Of a stretch of 64,000 nucleotides of DNA, positions 47,836-56,632 are shown piece by piece. The translations under genes were made by a program, and so were the position numbers. The stretch's first letter is position 1. Every line of letters begins with the position of its first letter. The notes below the pieces were generated by a model. That model worked only from the letters and a program-made list of their open reading frames with translations, was not told the origin of the DNA and ran no database searches. This stretch comes from Ottowia thiooxydans DSM 14619 (GTDB lineage Bacteria; Pseudomonadota; Gammaproteobacteria; Burkholderiales; Burkholderiaceae_C): positions 186,001 through 250,000 of the forward strand of contig NZ_AUGX01000008.1 of the NCBI RefSeq assembly GCF_000422885.1, read 5' to 3'.

Positions 47836-48557
47836 ATGACGACGAAAATCGATAAAGCAACTACGAAAAACCATAGTCTCAGGGTCAACAATGGCTGTAG
47901 GTTCAGGAGTCAGCGCAAGCGGCTCAACTTAAGGACTGCGGATCTCGATAATCATGGTGGTTGGTCTGCCAGCACGACCTATGGATGGGAAGCGGGTAAG
48001 GCCTCTCCCAAATCCGAGTTCTACGCAAGCACCCAAGACCTTGGCTTTGACGTGGCCTACATCCTCGCGGGGCACCGTTCAGTCAGAACATTGTCTGGCC
48101 CCGCACCCGCTCCGGCTGGGGATTCGAAAGCCATTTACCTGCCGTTGCTGTTGCTCAGTGCCACGGGCAGCCTGGGGCAGTGCAACCACCTCATCACAGA
48201 AGATGTGATCCCGGGCGAAGTGCCTGTATCGCGTAAGTGGAGCGCTTTACACCTGCCCGGTTGTCGGCCCGGCGCCTTGCAGCTGGTGCACTCACACTGC
48301 GACAGCATGGGCGACACGCTGCGCTCTGGTGATTTCGCTTTCGTGACACCGACCACCGCGTGGCCGACGTCAGTGGTTTCCATGCTCTGGAGGCAAACGA
48401 CTAGCTCTTCATTAAACGCGTGTCCCGCCTTCTAGATGGCAGCCGCGAAATCACCAGCGACAACCCCAACGTGCGTACTGTGGAAGTGCCTCGAGGATCG
48501 CACCAAGTTCGTATCTGCGGGCGGATTGTGTACTGGTGGAACGGGTGGCGGTTTTAG
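47836..48557 (+). pseudogene. Broken XRE/S24-type phage repressor
   Basis: An N-terminal HTH region (to about residue 80, ending LGFDVAYILAGHR) is followed by an S24 (LexA/CI peptidase-like) region with MGDTLRSGDFAFV. After this motif, near 48342, one base is missing. The protein continues in another frame (DTDHRVADVSGFHALEAND, then a TAG where homologues read on, then LFIKRVSRLLDGSREI and a C-terminus ending at 48557). A frameshift plus a nonsense codon make it a pseudogene. It supports a prophage or integrative-element origin for the region. Confidence 0.75.
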
Positions 48558-48660
48558 ACCATGTTTGTAATGCCTTGATCGTCAAGTCACATTAGCCTTG
48601 CCATTCGCACATGCAATGAATTTTGCTTAAAAATTTTTGAAATCGATAGGAAACTTGACT

Positions 48661-50121
48661 ATGAGTACTGCAATGACTGAGGAAAACACAATTCATGCTG
48701 TTCCTGTCAAACGGTTTTTCGTTGACATGTTGACCAGAGACATTGATCTAGACGGGGCAATCCTAGATCTGATAGATAACTGTGTGGATGGTGCACTTAG
48801 AAATAGCAAAGAGCAGATTTCCACTCCAGATTTGAATTACCCGTATCACGGTTATTGGGCAGAAATTTTCATCGAGCCTGATAAATTTTCGATAAAAGAT
48901 AATTGTGGCGGCATAAGCAAAGAAATCGCAAAAAACTATGCTTTTAAGTTTGGGCGTGAAGATGTAAATCGCGACGATGGAATCGCAACAGTTGGTCTTT
49001 ACGGCATAGGGATGAAGCGAGCTATATTTAAAATAGGATCATCTGCGGTAATAAAGACAAAAAACAAACAAGATCAATATCTTGTTAAATTTACAAAAGA
49101 TTGGATTCAAAATAAAGATAATTGGGACCTTGTAATTGAGGATGAAACTCATCAGGAGCTTGAGGCCGATGGAAGTCTCATTGAGGTGAGTGATTTAAAG
49201 GAGCATATAAGAATTGAATTCAATGATAATTTAAATTCATATGCCGATCGATTGATCAAATCAATATCAAACAATTACAGCTTCCTTATAAAAAAGGGAT
49301 TTTCTGTAAAAGTTAACTCAGTGCGGGTGCCTCAAAAAAATAGCACCCTACAAATTTCCGATAACGGCTTTGAAGGCAGTGGCATTGCTCCATACTTCTA
49401 CGAGACGATAAGTGATGGGGTTTCGATAATGCTGATAATGGGATTTTATGCAAAATTCCCACAGCTGGCCGATGAAAATGAGAATGAAGAGGCCGATGAA
49501 GTGGAGTCGGGTATCGCGGAATCAATGGAACGATCTAAATACAATGCTGGGTGGACTGTGGTCTGCAATGATCGCGTTATTCTAAGCAATGATATTTCTG
49601 AAAAAACTGGTTGGGGGCTTTATCCAACGACTCCGCATTTTCATACACAGTACGCGGCGATCGGTGGTTATGTAATATTTAATGCGACAGATCCGAAGAA
49701 ACTTCCTTTGACTACCACCAAGCGTGAGATTGACCAAGGTTCCGTCTTGTATATGCAAGTCAAAGAAGAAATGAAGCAGGCAATCAAAGTCATGGTTGCC
49801 TTCACTAATAAATGGAAATCTCGTAGTGTCGAGCGAGACGAAATTCAAGAGTCCTCTAAGAATGTGGACGTTCTTTCTGCAAAGACCGGCATTCCCTCTG
49901 CAAGTCTCCGGCGTGTAACCTCACAGCTTGGTGGAGTCAGATTCAAGCCAAGCTTGCCAGTGCCTGAGAGAGCTACGCAGTCTAGAAGGGTTAAGATTCA
50001 ATACACGAAACCTCGCGATGAATATATGAGGGTAAAAGAGTTTATTTTTGGAGATGAAGAGAAGACGCCGAGTGAAGTAGGTGAGCAATGTTTTGACATC
50101 TATCTCGGAAAGACCAAATAA
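48661..50121 (+). CDS. GHKL-type ATPase (MORC/MutL/Hsp90-like fold)
   Basis: The product is 486 residues from ATG 48661, which has an AGGAAAC ribosome site; an ATG eight codons earlier is less good. GHKL motifs are in order: DLIDNCVDGA (36-45, catalytic Asp/Asn helix), IKDNCGGIS (78-86) and VGLYGIGMKRA (111-121, lid). A transducer-like alpha/beta domain follows to about 340, with an acidic loop near 285, and an unrecognised C-terminal 130 residues. GHKL ATPases related to MORC are known from restriction-modification loci (Iyer, Abhiman and Aravind 2008). The gene is markedly AT-rich against its neighbours and abuts the next gene without a gap. Confidence 0.8.
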   Translation: MSTAMTEENTIHAVPVKRFFVDMLTRDIDLDGAILDLIDNCVDGALRNSKEQISTPDLNYPYHGYWAEIFIEPDKFSIKDNCGGISKEIAKNYAFKFGREDVNRDDGIATVGLYGIGMKRAIFKIGSSAVIKTKNKQDQYLVKFTKDWIQNKDNWDLVIEDETHQELEADGSLIEVSDLKEHIRIEFNDNLNSYADRLIKSISNNYSFLIKKGFSVKVNSVRVPQKNSTLQISDNGFEGSGIAPYFYETISDGVSIMLIMGFYAKFPQLADENENEEADEVESGIAESMERSKYNAGWTVVCNDRVILSNDISEKTGWGLYPTTPHFHTQYAAIGGYVIFNATDPKKLPLTTTKREIDQGSVLYMQVKEEMKQAIKVMVAFTNKWKSRSVERDEIQESSKNVDVLSAKTGIPSASLRRVTSQLGGVRFKPSLPVPERATQSRRVKIQYTKPRDEYMRVKEFIFGDEEKTPSEVGEQCFDIYLGKTK

Positions 50122-51105
50122 ATGAGCGGCGGAAGTTCACCGTACCATTTAAGACTAAACAAATCCATAGAGAGAAATTTGTTTATTGATTTACTGAAAA
50201 TAGTCAGTAGACATACAAATATTTCGGACTATTGGTATGTTGGTTTTGCTGGGCCATTTTCCGAAGATTTCAAACTCATTCATAGTGCGCTCCGCATAAC
50301 AAAAATGAAAAGCTTAGAAATTGATGAAAATGTATTCAGGCGACAAAAATTCAATTACTCCCCAAGTTTTATTGAGTACTACAACAAAAGTTTTAAAAGC
50401 TTCTTGGAAGATGAATTTTATCAGTCACACAAAGGTGAGGCAAATGCTATAACTTGGCTAGACTATGCTGATGCAAAACAAACATTGCCGCAGTTGCAAG
50501 AATTCAGGGAACTTGTTGCTAATTCATCACCTAATGATGTCATTAAAATAACATTGAATGCGAATCCCGCCACCTTAAAAGGACCGGACAAAGTCGCTAG
50601 CTTTAAGTCGCGAATGTCACGATTTTCCCCCGTCAACTTAGTTGAAGAAAATTTATTGGCAGCTAATTTCCCGAATACGCTAATGAAATGTATAAAACTA
50701 TCCCTTGATGGAATAGCGTCCGGGCGAAAAATTCATTTTCATCCGGTGGCATCTTTCATCTACCAAGATACCAACAATAAAATGCTGACTGTGACGGGAA
50801 TTGTTCTGAATAATAATGATGCTGAGACCATTTCAGCATTTGAGAAAAATACACGGCTAGCCCATTGGAAATTTCATAACACCAGTTGGGAGAATCCTCG
50901 TGCTATAAGGGTGCCGTCACTGTCTATCAAAGAGCGCATAGAACTTGATAGTCATTTGCCTTGCGATGATAAGAACAGGGGTCTATTTTTGAAGAGTACC
51001 CTCAACTTTCATCCTGAAGAAACCGAGGACGCTGGAATTGCAGCACTAGAAAATTATGCAGAATACTATAGATCGTATAGTTTATTTACAAAAATCGTTG
51101 TTTAA
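50122..51105 (+). CDS. Rossmann-like (methyltransferase-like) partner of the GHKL ATPase
   Basis: The product is 327 residues; its ATG follows the ATPase stop directly, so the two are surely cotranslated. Residues about 36-75 (YWYVGFAGPFSEDFKLI then MKSLEIDENVFRRQKFN) resemble motif I and the acidic second strand of class I SAM-dependent methyltransferases. ITWLDYAD and VIKITLNANP could be strands four and five. The usual GxGxG is replaced by GFAG, so cofactor use is uncertain. The C-terminal 120 residues are unrecognised. It is AT-rich like the ATPase. Its 3' end overlaps the convergent methyltransferase gene by 24 bases. Confidence 0.65.
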   Translation: MSGGSSPYHLRLNKSIERNLFIDLLKIVSRHTNISDYWYVGFAGPFSEDFKLIHSALRITKMKSLEIDENVFRRQKFNYSPSFIEYYNKSFKSFLEDEFYQSHKGEANAITWLDYADAKQTLPQLQEFRELVANSSPNDVIKITLNANPATLKGPDKVASFKSRMSRFSPVNLVEENLLAANFPNTLMKCIKLSLDGIASGRKIHFHPVASFIYQDTNNKMLTVTGIVLNNNDAETISAFEKNTRLAHWKFHNTSWENPRAIRVPSLSIKERIELDSHLPCDDKNRGLFLKSTLNFHPEETEDAGIAALENYAEYYRSYSLFTKIVV

Positions 51106-52227
51106 CGCATTTTTAATATTTTTCAAAATTATCTCGGCAACTATAGGGGAGACGCTATTTCCTATTTGCCGAAAACTATGCCATTTAGTGCGATGCAATG
51201 AGAACCAGTCAGGAAAACCCTGCAGTCTTGCAGCCTCTCTCGGCGTAATCACCCTTCCGATCGTTGGGTGAATAGGTCGCACCGCTTGGTAGCTGCCTTT
51301 GTCCGAGCCTGTGCCTGCTCTGAGTGTCGGGCAAAACCCATTGGCTTCAAGCCTTGATGATCTTGAAATGGAGTCGGTTTTTCCTGGAAGTAAGGCTGCA
51401 TACCGCTTGCGCACATCTTCGCTATGAACCGTTCCCATGTTGCCATTGACCAACTGCTGTTTAGTGAATTGGGCAATGGCTGCCAAATCCCCGACACCTT
51501 CGGGAATCAACCCCTGGATGCGTAGTGCGTAGTGTGATTCGGGCAGCTTCTCTACTGCTCTAACTCCTTGGGCTTCCGTTTGCCAATCGGAGCGAACCCG
51601 CTTAGGCAAGCCCTTGAGTGCGTAGGCAACGGTCACAGCAGGGATTTCAGCCGGTGCAGAAATTAAGGCACGGGCAGCCTCCGGATCTTGGCAGACATCT
51701 TTTCGCAAACCAATAAAAAATAGGCGTGTACGCGAAGTAGGCGCGCCGTACTCAGACGCTTTAACAACTATTGGTTGAAGGCAATGGTAGTCGTCTGTTA
51801 CGTACTGAAAGGCGTCTTCAAGCATCCCTATGTTTTTGTCATCCTGAATGCCAGGCACATTCTCAGCCAAGAAAAAAATGGGTTTGGCTTCGGCCACAAT
51901 TCGCATGAAATGTGCGAACAATTTGTTCCGCACATCCTTAGGGTCACGTCGACCAATTGAGCTAAAACCCTGACAAGGCGGGCCGCCAATGACGCCCATA
52001 AGCTCCCCGTCTTGAATATTTGCTTGACGCAGGATGTCAGCTGCAGAAAGCGTGGCAATGTCTTGATCCAGGTGGCAAGTGGCAGGAAAATTGCGCCTAT
52101 GCGTTTCATTCGCATGCTTGTCTATCTCCACGGCGGCAGCCAGCGTGAAACCTGCTCGTGCGGCCCCCAGAGACAGTCCTCCTGCCCCTGCGTACAAATC
52201 TATAACCTTATTTTTTTTCAGCGACAT
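51082..52227 (-). CDS. DNA (cytosine-5) methyltransferase, probably M.Eco29kI-like
   Basis: The enzyme methylates cytosine C5 in a DNA target site. The product is 381 residues with all key motifs: I (DLYAGAGGLSLGAA), IV (GGPPCQGFSS, nucleophile Cys85), VI (AENVPG), VIII (SRTRLFFIG) and X (IGNSVSPIVAE). The variable target-recognition region lies about 200-330. Upstream on the same strand are remains of an Eco29kI-family endonuclease, so the likely target is that of Eco29kI (CCGCGG), an inference. It now appears to lack its nuclease and is convergent with the ATPase operon. Confidence 0.93.
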   Translation of the reverse strand: MSLKKNKVIDLYAGAGGLSLGAARAGFTLAAAVEIDKHANETHRRNFPATCHLDQDIATLSAADILRQANIQDGELMGVIGGPPCQGFSSIGRRDPKDVRNKLFAHFMRIVAEAKPIFFLAENVPGIQDDKNIGMLEDAFQYVTDDYHCLQPIVVKASEYGAPTSRTRLFFIGLRKDVCQDPEAARALISAPAEIPAVTVAYALKGLPKRVRSDWQTEAQGVRAVEKLPESHYALRIQGLIPEGVGDLAAIAQFTKQQLVNGNMGTVHSEDVRKRYAALLPGKTDSISRSSRLEANGFCPTLRAGTGSDKGSYQAVRPIHPTIGRVITPREAARLQGFPDWFSLHRTKWHSFRQIGNSVSPIVAEIILKNIKNALNNDFCK

Positions 52228-52412
52228 GGCACACTTTTATGAGTTGCGCGGAACTCTATCAGTTCACGGGTACCCTGTCGATCGACAAACCTTTACAGGC
52301 GTGTGGGCGCGGCGCGCACTGCTATGGGCGACGCTCCAAATGGATGGCTCTCGATCTAGATGTCCAACCGGCCCAGGAAGTGAGGCGGTTCAGGCGACAT
52401 CGTGTTCGTAAG

Positions 52413-52650
52413 CTAGTTCTGAACTTTACTCTGTATGTCGCTCAGCGTTTCCTCTCGCTGCTTGCACTTCGAGTGCCCACGCCCGGCCTGGGTGCAAATT
52501 GTTCCACTTGGGGCTCAGCCCGTTGTAGCTTCCATTCCCAGCGTCGTGATTCACAAGGCCTTCCAGAAATTGGTTCCACAGGGGTGAGAACTTAGTAATC
52601 ATCAGCGACTTGCTCAGCGGAATCTAGATTTCATCCACCACCAAGCAACG
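52413..52650 (-). pseudogene. Remnant of an Eco29kI-family GIY-YIG restriction endonuclease
   Basis: Only the C-terminal third survives. Reading the minus strand: CRCLVVDEI, a TAG where the family has Trp, IPLSKSLMITKFSPLWNQFL, then GLVNHDAGNGSYN and PKWNNLHPGRAWAL, matching the Eco29kI pattern PLWN...G.GNH..G.G...WD..HPGR.WA. After AWAL one extra base shifts the frame; in the corrected frame KCKQREETLSDIQSKVQN ends at 52413. The GIY-YIG N-terminus is missing. Its place just upstream of the methyltransferase is the same order as in the Eco29kI system. Confidence 0.75.
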
Positions 52651-52836
52651 GCAGATGCGGGTGCTGCATACACAGCAGTTCAGGGGCATGGATTTCGAGC
52701 CCAGGCCAAAGCCATCGAGGACATCGCCCAGCGATACAACGTAGTGGTTATGACGGAGAAAACCACCAGCATCGGGCAGGTCGTTTTTCAGCTGGCGAAG
52801 AAGTCCTTCCCAGCGGCACGAGGCCTTACCGTGCCA
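52650..52836 (+). pseudogene. Unidentified gene fragment
   Basis: A plus-strand frame without a start reads protein-like: GAAYTAVQGHGFRAQAKAIE, DIAQRYNVVVMTEKTTSIGQ and VVFQLAKKSFPAARGLTV. It lies between two minus-strand gene remnants and has none of their homology. The spacing of its residues faintly recalls the start of ExoY/edema-factor nucleotidyl cyclase toxins, but the decisive lysine region is not present. I leave it unnamed. Confidence 0.25.
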
Positions 52837-52971
52837 CTAGAGCAGGTTCTGGCGCTTTTGAACAGGTCGCATGTGTCGCAACAGCATTTCCATAGATTTG
52901 TGTCCCGTCGGTCCCATGATCACACTGGTCTGCACACCTACCATCGCCGCTTCGGTCACGAAACCGGCGCG
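52837..52971 (-). pseudogene. C-terminal remnant of a tyrosine recombinase (integrase)
   Basis: The minus strand encodes about 44 residues: GFVTEAAMVGVQTSVIMGPT, GHKSMEMLLRHMRPV and QKRQNLL before TAG. GHKS...LLR is the box II part of tyrosine recombinases (...G.....I....GH.s...t..Y). The catalytic tyrosine position appears to be His (RHMRP instead of RYMRP). Upstream sequence on this strand is full of stops. This is likely the dead integrase of the island. Confidence 0.5.
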
Positions 52972-53128
52972 CAACTAGTGGCCTGACACTATATTTTTCA
53001 CAGCGAGATCTTTGGGATTTCGATTCAACGGCAGTGGCCTCTATCTTGCAACGCGCCAATCGACGTAGCGGTCAAAAGGGATCCATGAAAATGTGTCTCT
53101 TTTCTATGTAACATCCAACGGAGACGGG

Positions 53129-53647
53129 CTAGCATCCCGCGGCGTGCATTTGCTTAGAGATGGCTCGTCTTTGCTCTGCCAGCCCTTCCATATATCTGGC
53201 AGTCCCTCCTGCTCGAGCTGCTGAAGCGTTGCTCTCGAGTGCTTGCCTGTATCCGTCGCAGTTTGGCGCTGTCTTTCCAGCGTGTCTAAACACTGGGTGC
53301 GCTGGTGCAATTTGAAGGGTGTCTGCCGCGTACTTCTCTCGCTGTGCGTATGCCACGCGCTCTTCCCATGTCAGTCCGTACGGCACACGCACCTCGCGTT
53401 CTAGCATCGCCTTTTGGTAGTGGTAGCACGGCTTGTCTATCCAAAAAAGCTGCCCGTTGTGCTGCTTGCACAGGTACACAAGTTCTGAGCTTGGGGTGTC
53501 GCTGGAGAGCGGCGCGCTCACGTTCACTTCTCGACCGTTCGCGCAAGGTGATGACTGATACTTGCTACCGCATCGAAACACCTGCGCTGATGTGGGTGCG
53601 GGCATACCCAGTGTGGTTGCAAGCACGGCTAGAAGCACTTTGATCAT
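53129..53647 (-). CDS. Exported Cys-rich protein (DUF4124-like)
   Basis: The product is 172 residues with a signal peptide ending near PTSAQVF. The first mature segment VFRCGSKYQSSPCANG, with two cysteines, resembles the DUF4124 motif of small periplasmic proteins. Further cysteines at VYLCKQHNG, DKPCYHY and the very C-terminus could form disulphides. The rest is helical and charged. Function unknown. It lies just outside the integrase remnant and its GC content matches the host chromosome. Confidence 0.65.
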   Translation of the reverse strand: MIKVLLAVLATTLGMPAPTSAQVFRCGSKYQSSPCANGREVNVSAPLSSDTPSSELVYLCKQHNGQLFWIDKPCYHYQKAMLEREVRVPYGLTWEERVAYAQREKYAADTLQIAPAHPVFRHAGKTAPNCDGYRQALESNASAARAGGTARYMEGLAEQRRAISKQMHAAGC

Positions 53648-53821
53648 GGCTCTCTCTGCATGTCACGCCATGTTACAGGAGTGCCTGTTGAAGGCATGCG
53701 TGCGAGAGTCCCCTCCGCCGAGCGAATTGAAAGTAGGTCTGGCCCTAGTCCCGTCCAACAAGCCCTGCTAGTTGTTCAATTTCGTCGGCGACTAGGCACT
53801 TCTCACTCATTGGTAAATCGC

Positions 53822-54328
53822 TTAGCTTGCCGCAGCCGTCATGTTTCTTCGTTTCGTCAGCAGCGCGACAAAATCCTTTTGGACTTGTTCCCTGTCGGGA
53901 ACGTTCGGATATCGCAATACCTCGTACCCAGCGCTTCTGAGCATCTGATCTCTGTTTTCGTCCTCGGCCTTTTTGCTGCGGTGCGTGGCATCGTCCAGTT
54001 CGATGACGGCCAATACTTCGAACGCTTTTGAGCAGATCGCGAAGTCTGCAATTTTCCGGGAGAACGTGTTGCGCGTTCCTTGCAGATTCGCGTGCAAGAT
54101 GGCCCCAAAGCTCACTTGTGTCAATACGATCAATGAAGGCAAGGCTTCACTTAATCGATTGAACATGGCTTGCTCTCGATCAGTCAGCAAGGCTTTAGCG
54201 ACCGGCTTTTCTGAGGTGGGTTCTAGTAACTCCTGAACTGGCTCTTCCGGCACCTTCCCTTGCTTCGTTAGCTTTAAAACGATCACCAGCAAAGCTATAA
54301 AAAAAATAGCAAGTATCGCTAACGTCAT
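53822..54328 (-). CDS. Membrane-anchored DUF2726 protein
   Basis: The product is 168 residues from ATG 54328. One membrane segment (about 2-20) is followed by a linker and a DUF2726 domain: LTDREQAMFNRLSEALP, LTQVSFGAIL, DFAICSKAFEVLAVIELDDA, then YEVLRYPNVP. This domain is thought to be a PD-(D/E)XK nuclease relative; the D...E-L-D spacing fits. Such proteins are common in proteobacteria with no known role. An in-frame ATG 14 codons upstream is possible. Confidence 0.8.
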   Translation of the reverse strand: MTLAILAIFFIALLVIVLKLTKQGKVPEEPVQELLEPTSEKPVAKALLTDREQAMFNRLSEALPSLIVLTQVSFGAILHANLQGTRNTFSRKIADFAICSKAFEVLAVIELDDATHRSKKAEDENRDQMLRSAGYEVLRYPNVPDREQVQKDFVALLTKRRNMTAAAS

Positions 54329-54546
54329 GGCTTCCTCCCTTTCATCGCATCTTAAGGGGTTCATCCACACCAGCGTGCTCTTATCGCGCTCTCGCCCAAA
54401 ACACTACGACGGTTGATCTTGACCGCTCCGCCATGACCGGGGATAGCGCAGGCGCCCACAACGATTCAACTTGTGCGTGCTATCGCTGATGGGAATTGGA
54501 AGTTCATCGATCTTCCACACGCACCTTGCGCGCGTCCGATAGATAT

Positions 54547-55485
54547 CTATGCCGGATTGAATTCAGACGACAGTTCGAGCGAAGACACATACCTTTGCAG
54601 TGCGCTCACCAGACTTTTGGAGAAATCATTGCCCGGACGATCCGTGGCCATGTAAACACCGATTTCTGCCCGCACCAGGTTCTTGAAAGGCCTGCGGCAC
54701 ATGCGCTCGTTTGCAAATGAAGCCACGGACAAGCTGTCTGCAATGGCCACGCCCATGCCTAGCTCAGCCATCTTGCACGCGACGTGAGCGGAATCTACTC
54801 GCGTTTGCACGGACAAGAGCTCGTGATCCCACGATGGCTGCTGCCCTCCCCCTCGCCAAACGACCGACGGGTACTCGATGCCGATTACCTGACACCCATT
54901 CAAATCGCTCGCCGTGATCATGCTCAGTTTCGCCAGCGGATGGTCGCGAGCCATCAGGCACTCCAGCTTGAGTGGCAGCAAAGGCACGTAGTGCCATTTT
55001 TCCGAGTCGCTGACCTTCATACCAATCGCCACATCCACTTGCCGGGTGTCCACCCATTGAATCACTTGAGCGGTATTACCGGTATGAATGGTGCTAAGAA
55101 GGTCTTTGTTCGCAGACTGAATCTGCAACAAGGCATGGGGCAAGACGTGAATGGCCGCCGATGGAATGCATCCGATCTGCAGATGCCCCGGGCGGGCCTC
55201 TCTAAACTCGGTCGCAAGTTCATTGAGCACCAGCAAGGAGGAGTTCACGCGGCCGATCTGATCGAACAAGGCACGTGCCTCAAACGTAGGTCGCAACGTG
55301 TGGCCGCGTCGCTCAAAGAGCCGATACCCCAGAGCTTCTTGCAGTTGAGACAACTGCTTGCTGACAGCCGGCTGGGTAACGTTTAAGCGGTGCGCAGCTT
55401 CGGTCAATGTGCTCGAAGTTGAGAGCACCTGCAGCAAAGCAATGTGATGGGGGCGTATGGGAGCACTTTTCATGCAAAAAATCAT
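54547..55485 (-). CDS. LysR-family transcription regulator
   Basis: The product is 312 residues: an N-terminal winged HTH with LTEAAHRLNVTQPAVSKQLS and a C-terminal effector-binding domain. It is divergent from a Bug-type binding protein gene, 154 bases apart, so it probably controls that unit. The shared gap contains AACC-CCA-GGTT, a short dyad, and AT-rich sequence near 55495-55525. A start four codons later is possible. Confidence 0.9.
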   Translation of the reverse strand: MIFCMKSAPIRPHHIALLQVLSTSSTLTEAAHRLNVTQPAVSKQLSQLQEALGYRLFERRGHTLRPTFEARALFDQIGRVNSSLLVLNELATEFREARPGHLQIGCIPSAAIHVLPHALLQIQSANKDLLSTIHTGNTAQVIQWVDTRQVDVAIGMKVSDSEKWHYVPLLPLKLECLMARDHPLAKLSMITASDLNGCQVIGIEYPSVVWRGGGQQPSWDHELLSVQTRVDSAHVACKMAELGMGVAIADSLSVASFANERMCRRPFKNLVRAEIGVYMATDRPGNDFSKSLVSALQRYVSSLELSSEFNPA

Positions 55486-55639
55486 AACCCCAGGTTTGGA
55501 TATATCTCAAAACATTCATTTGACTCATGCTTTGGTCTCTTGGGAAACTCCAGGATCCGTTGTAACCCCCCCCTCGCAGGGCCCGCGATGGGTTTTACAA
55601 AGGGTCCTTTGGCCGTTCTTCAATCGAGCTGAACTCAAC

Positions 55640-56620
55640 ATGATTCGCTTTATCCGAAAATCTCTTTTCACAAGCTTGCTATCGCTGGCGTGCGCCGCTG
55701 CCATCGCCCAACCAGCGGCTTATCCCAGCAAGCCCATCCGCCTCGTCGTGCCCTACGGACCAGGTGGCCCCTCGGATATCGTGGCGCGCGTGATCGCCGA
55801 TGAAATGAGCCGCTCTTTGGGCCAGCCTTTGGTGATTGACAACAAGCCAGGCGCAGGCTCCATGGTGGGAACCGAGATCGTGGTGCGAAGCCCAGCCGAC
55901 GGCTACACCTTGCTCCTCACGGATCTGCCGGTCACCATCGTTCCGCACGTGCTGAAAGCATCGGCCAAGTACAACCCTGTGAAGGATCTCGAACCCATTG
56001 GCCTGATTGGCGGGTCATCCCTCGGGTTTGTGGTGCCAGATGCTTTGCCGGCGAAAACGCTGGCTGAGTTCGTCACGCTGGCCCGCGCCCGACCGGAAGG
56101 CATGCGCATAGGCTCGGGCGGCAATGGAAGCTTGACCCACCTGATGGCGGAGGTGTTCGCCCAATCTGCCGGATTCAAGCTGACGCATCTTCCCTACCTC
56201 GGCACCGGGCCGGCCATTCCTGATTTATTGGCGGGGCGCCTCGATGGATTGTTCAACAGCTACCTGGCCACGAAACCCTACCTCGACGGCGGAAAGCTCC
56301 GCATGCTTGCCATTGCGTCTGACCAACGAGTGCCCGAATTTCCTTCTGCTGCGACCTTTGCTGAAGTCGGCTATCGCGACGTAACGGTCGATTATTGGCT
56401 GGGCATCGTAGGCCCGGCGGGCATACCCAAGGCGGTGGTGGACCGAGTCCGAACCGCACTCGATAAAGCGCTGCAGTCCAGTGGAGTCCAGGAGAAATTC
56501 ACTGCGCTTGCCATCACCAAGGCCACCGACACTTCTGGGCCCGCGCTGACTCGCGCCATTCAGGCTGAATACAAGCGTTGGGGCGAGGTCGTCAAAACGC
56601 GAAACATTACCGTGAACTAG
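55640..56620 (+). CDS. Bug/TctC-type periplasmic binding protein 1
   Basis: Bug proteins bind organic acids or other small anions in the periplasm, sometimes for tripartite tricarboxylate transporters. The product is 326 residues from ATG 55640 with a signal peptide ending near AAIAQPA. YPSKPIRLVVPYGPGGPSD and the pair of glycine turns with IDNKPGAGSMVG are family features. No TctA or TctB membrane genes are adjacent, so it is an orphan binding protein. The M20 gene follows after 12 bases and suggests that the ligand is an N-acyl amino acid or amide. Confidence 0.93.
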   Translation: MIRFIRKSLFTSLLSLACAAAIAQPAAYPSKPIRLVVPYGPGGPSDIVARVIADEMSRSLGQPLVIDNKPGAGSMVGTEIVVRSPADGYTLLLTDLPVTIVPHVLKASAKYNPVKDLEPIGLIGGSSLGFVVPDALPAKTLAEFVTLARARPEGMRIGSGGNGSLTHLMAEVFAQSAGFKLTHLPYLGTGPAIPDLLAGRLDGLFNSYLATKPYLDGGKLRMLAIASDQRVPEFPSAATFAEVGYRDVTVDYWLGIVGPAGIPKAVVDRVRTALDKALQSSGVQEKFTALAITKATDTSGPALTRAIQAEYKRWGEVVKTRNITVN

Positions 56621-56632
56621 ATAGTGCAAGGC

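Noticed and set aside
52239-52595. A 118-residue plus-strand frame upstream of the methyltransferase
   Set aside because: Its second half is the antisense of the Eco29kI-family remnant and the first half shows no family content.
46977-53100. Classic integrase-driven island with a repeated tRNA end
   Set aside because: No intact integrase and no second copy of the tRNA-Ser 3' end was found by eye, so the right border stays undefined.
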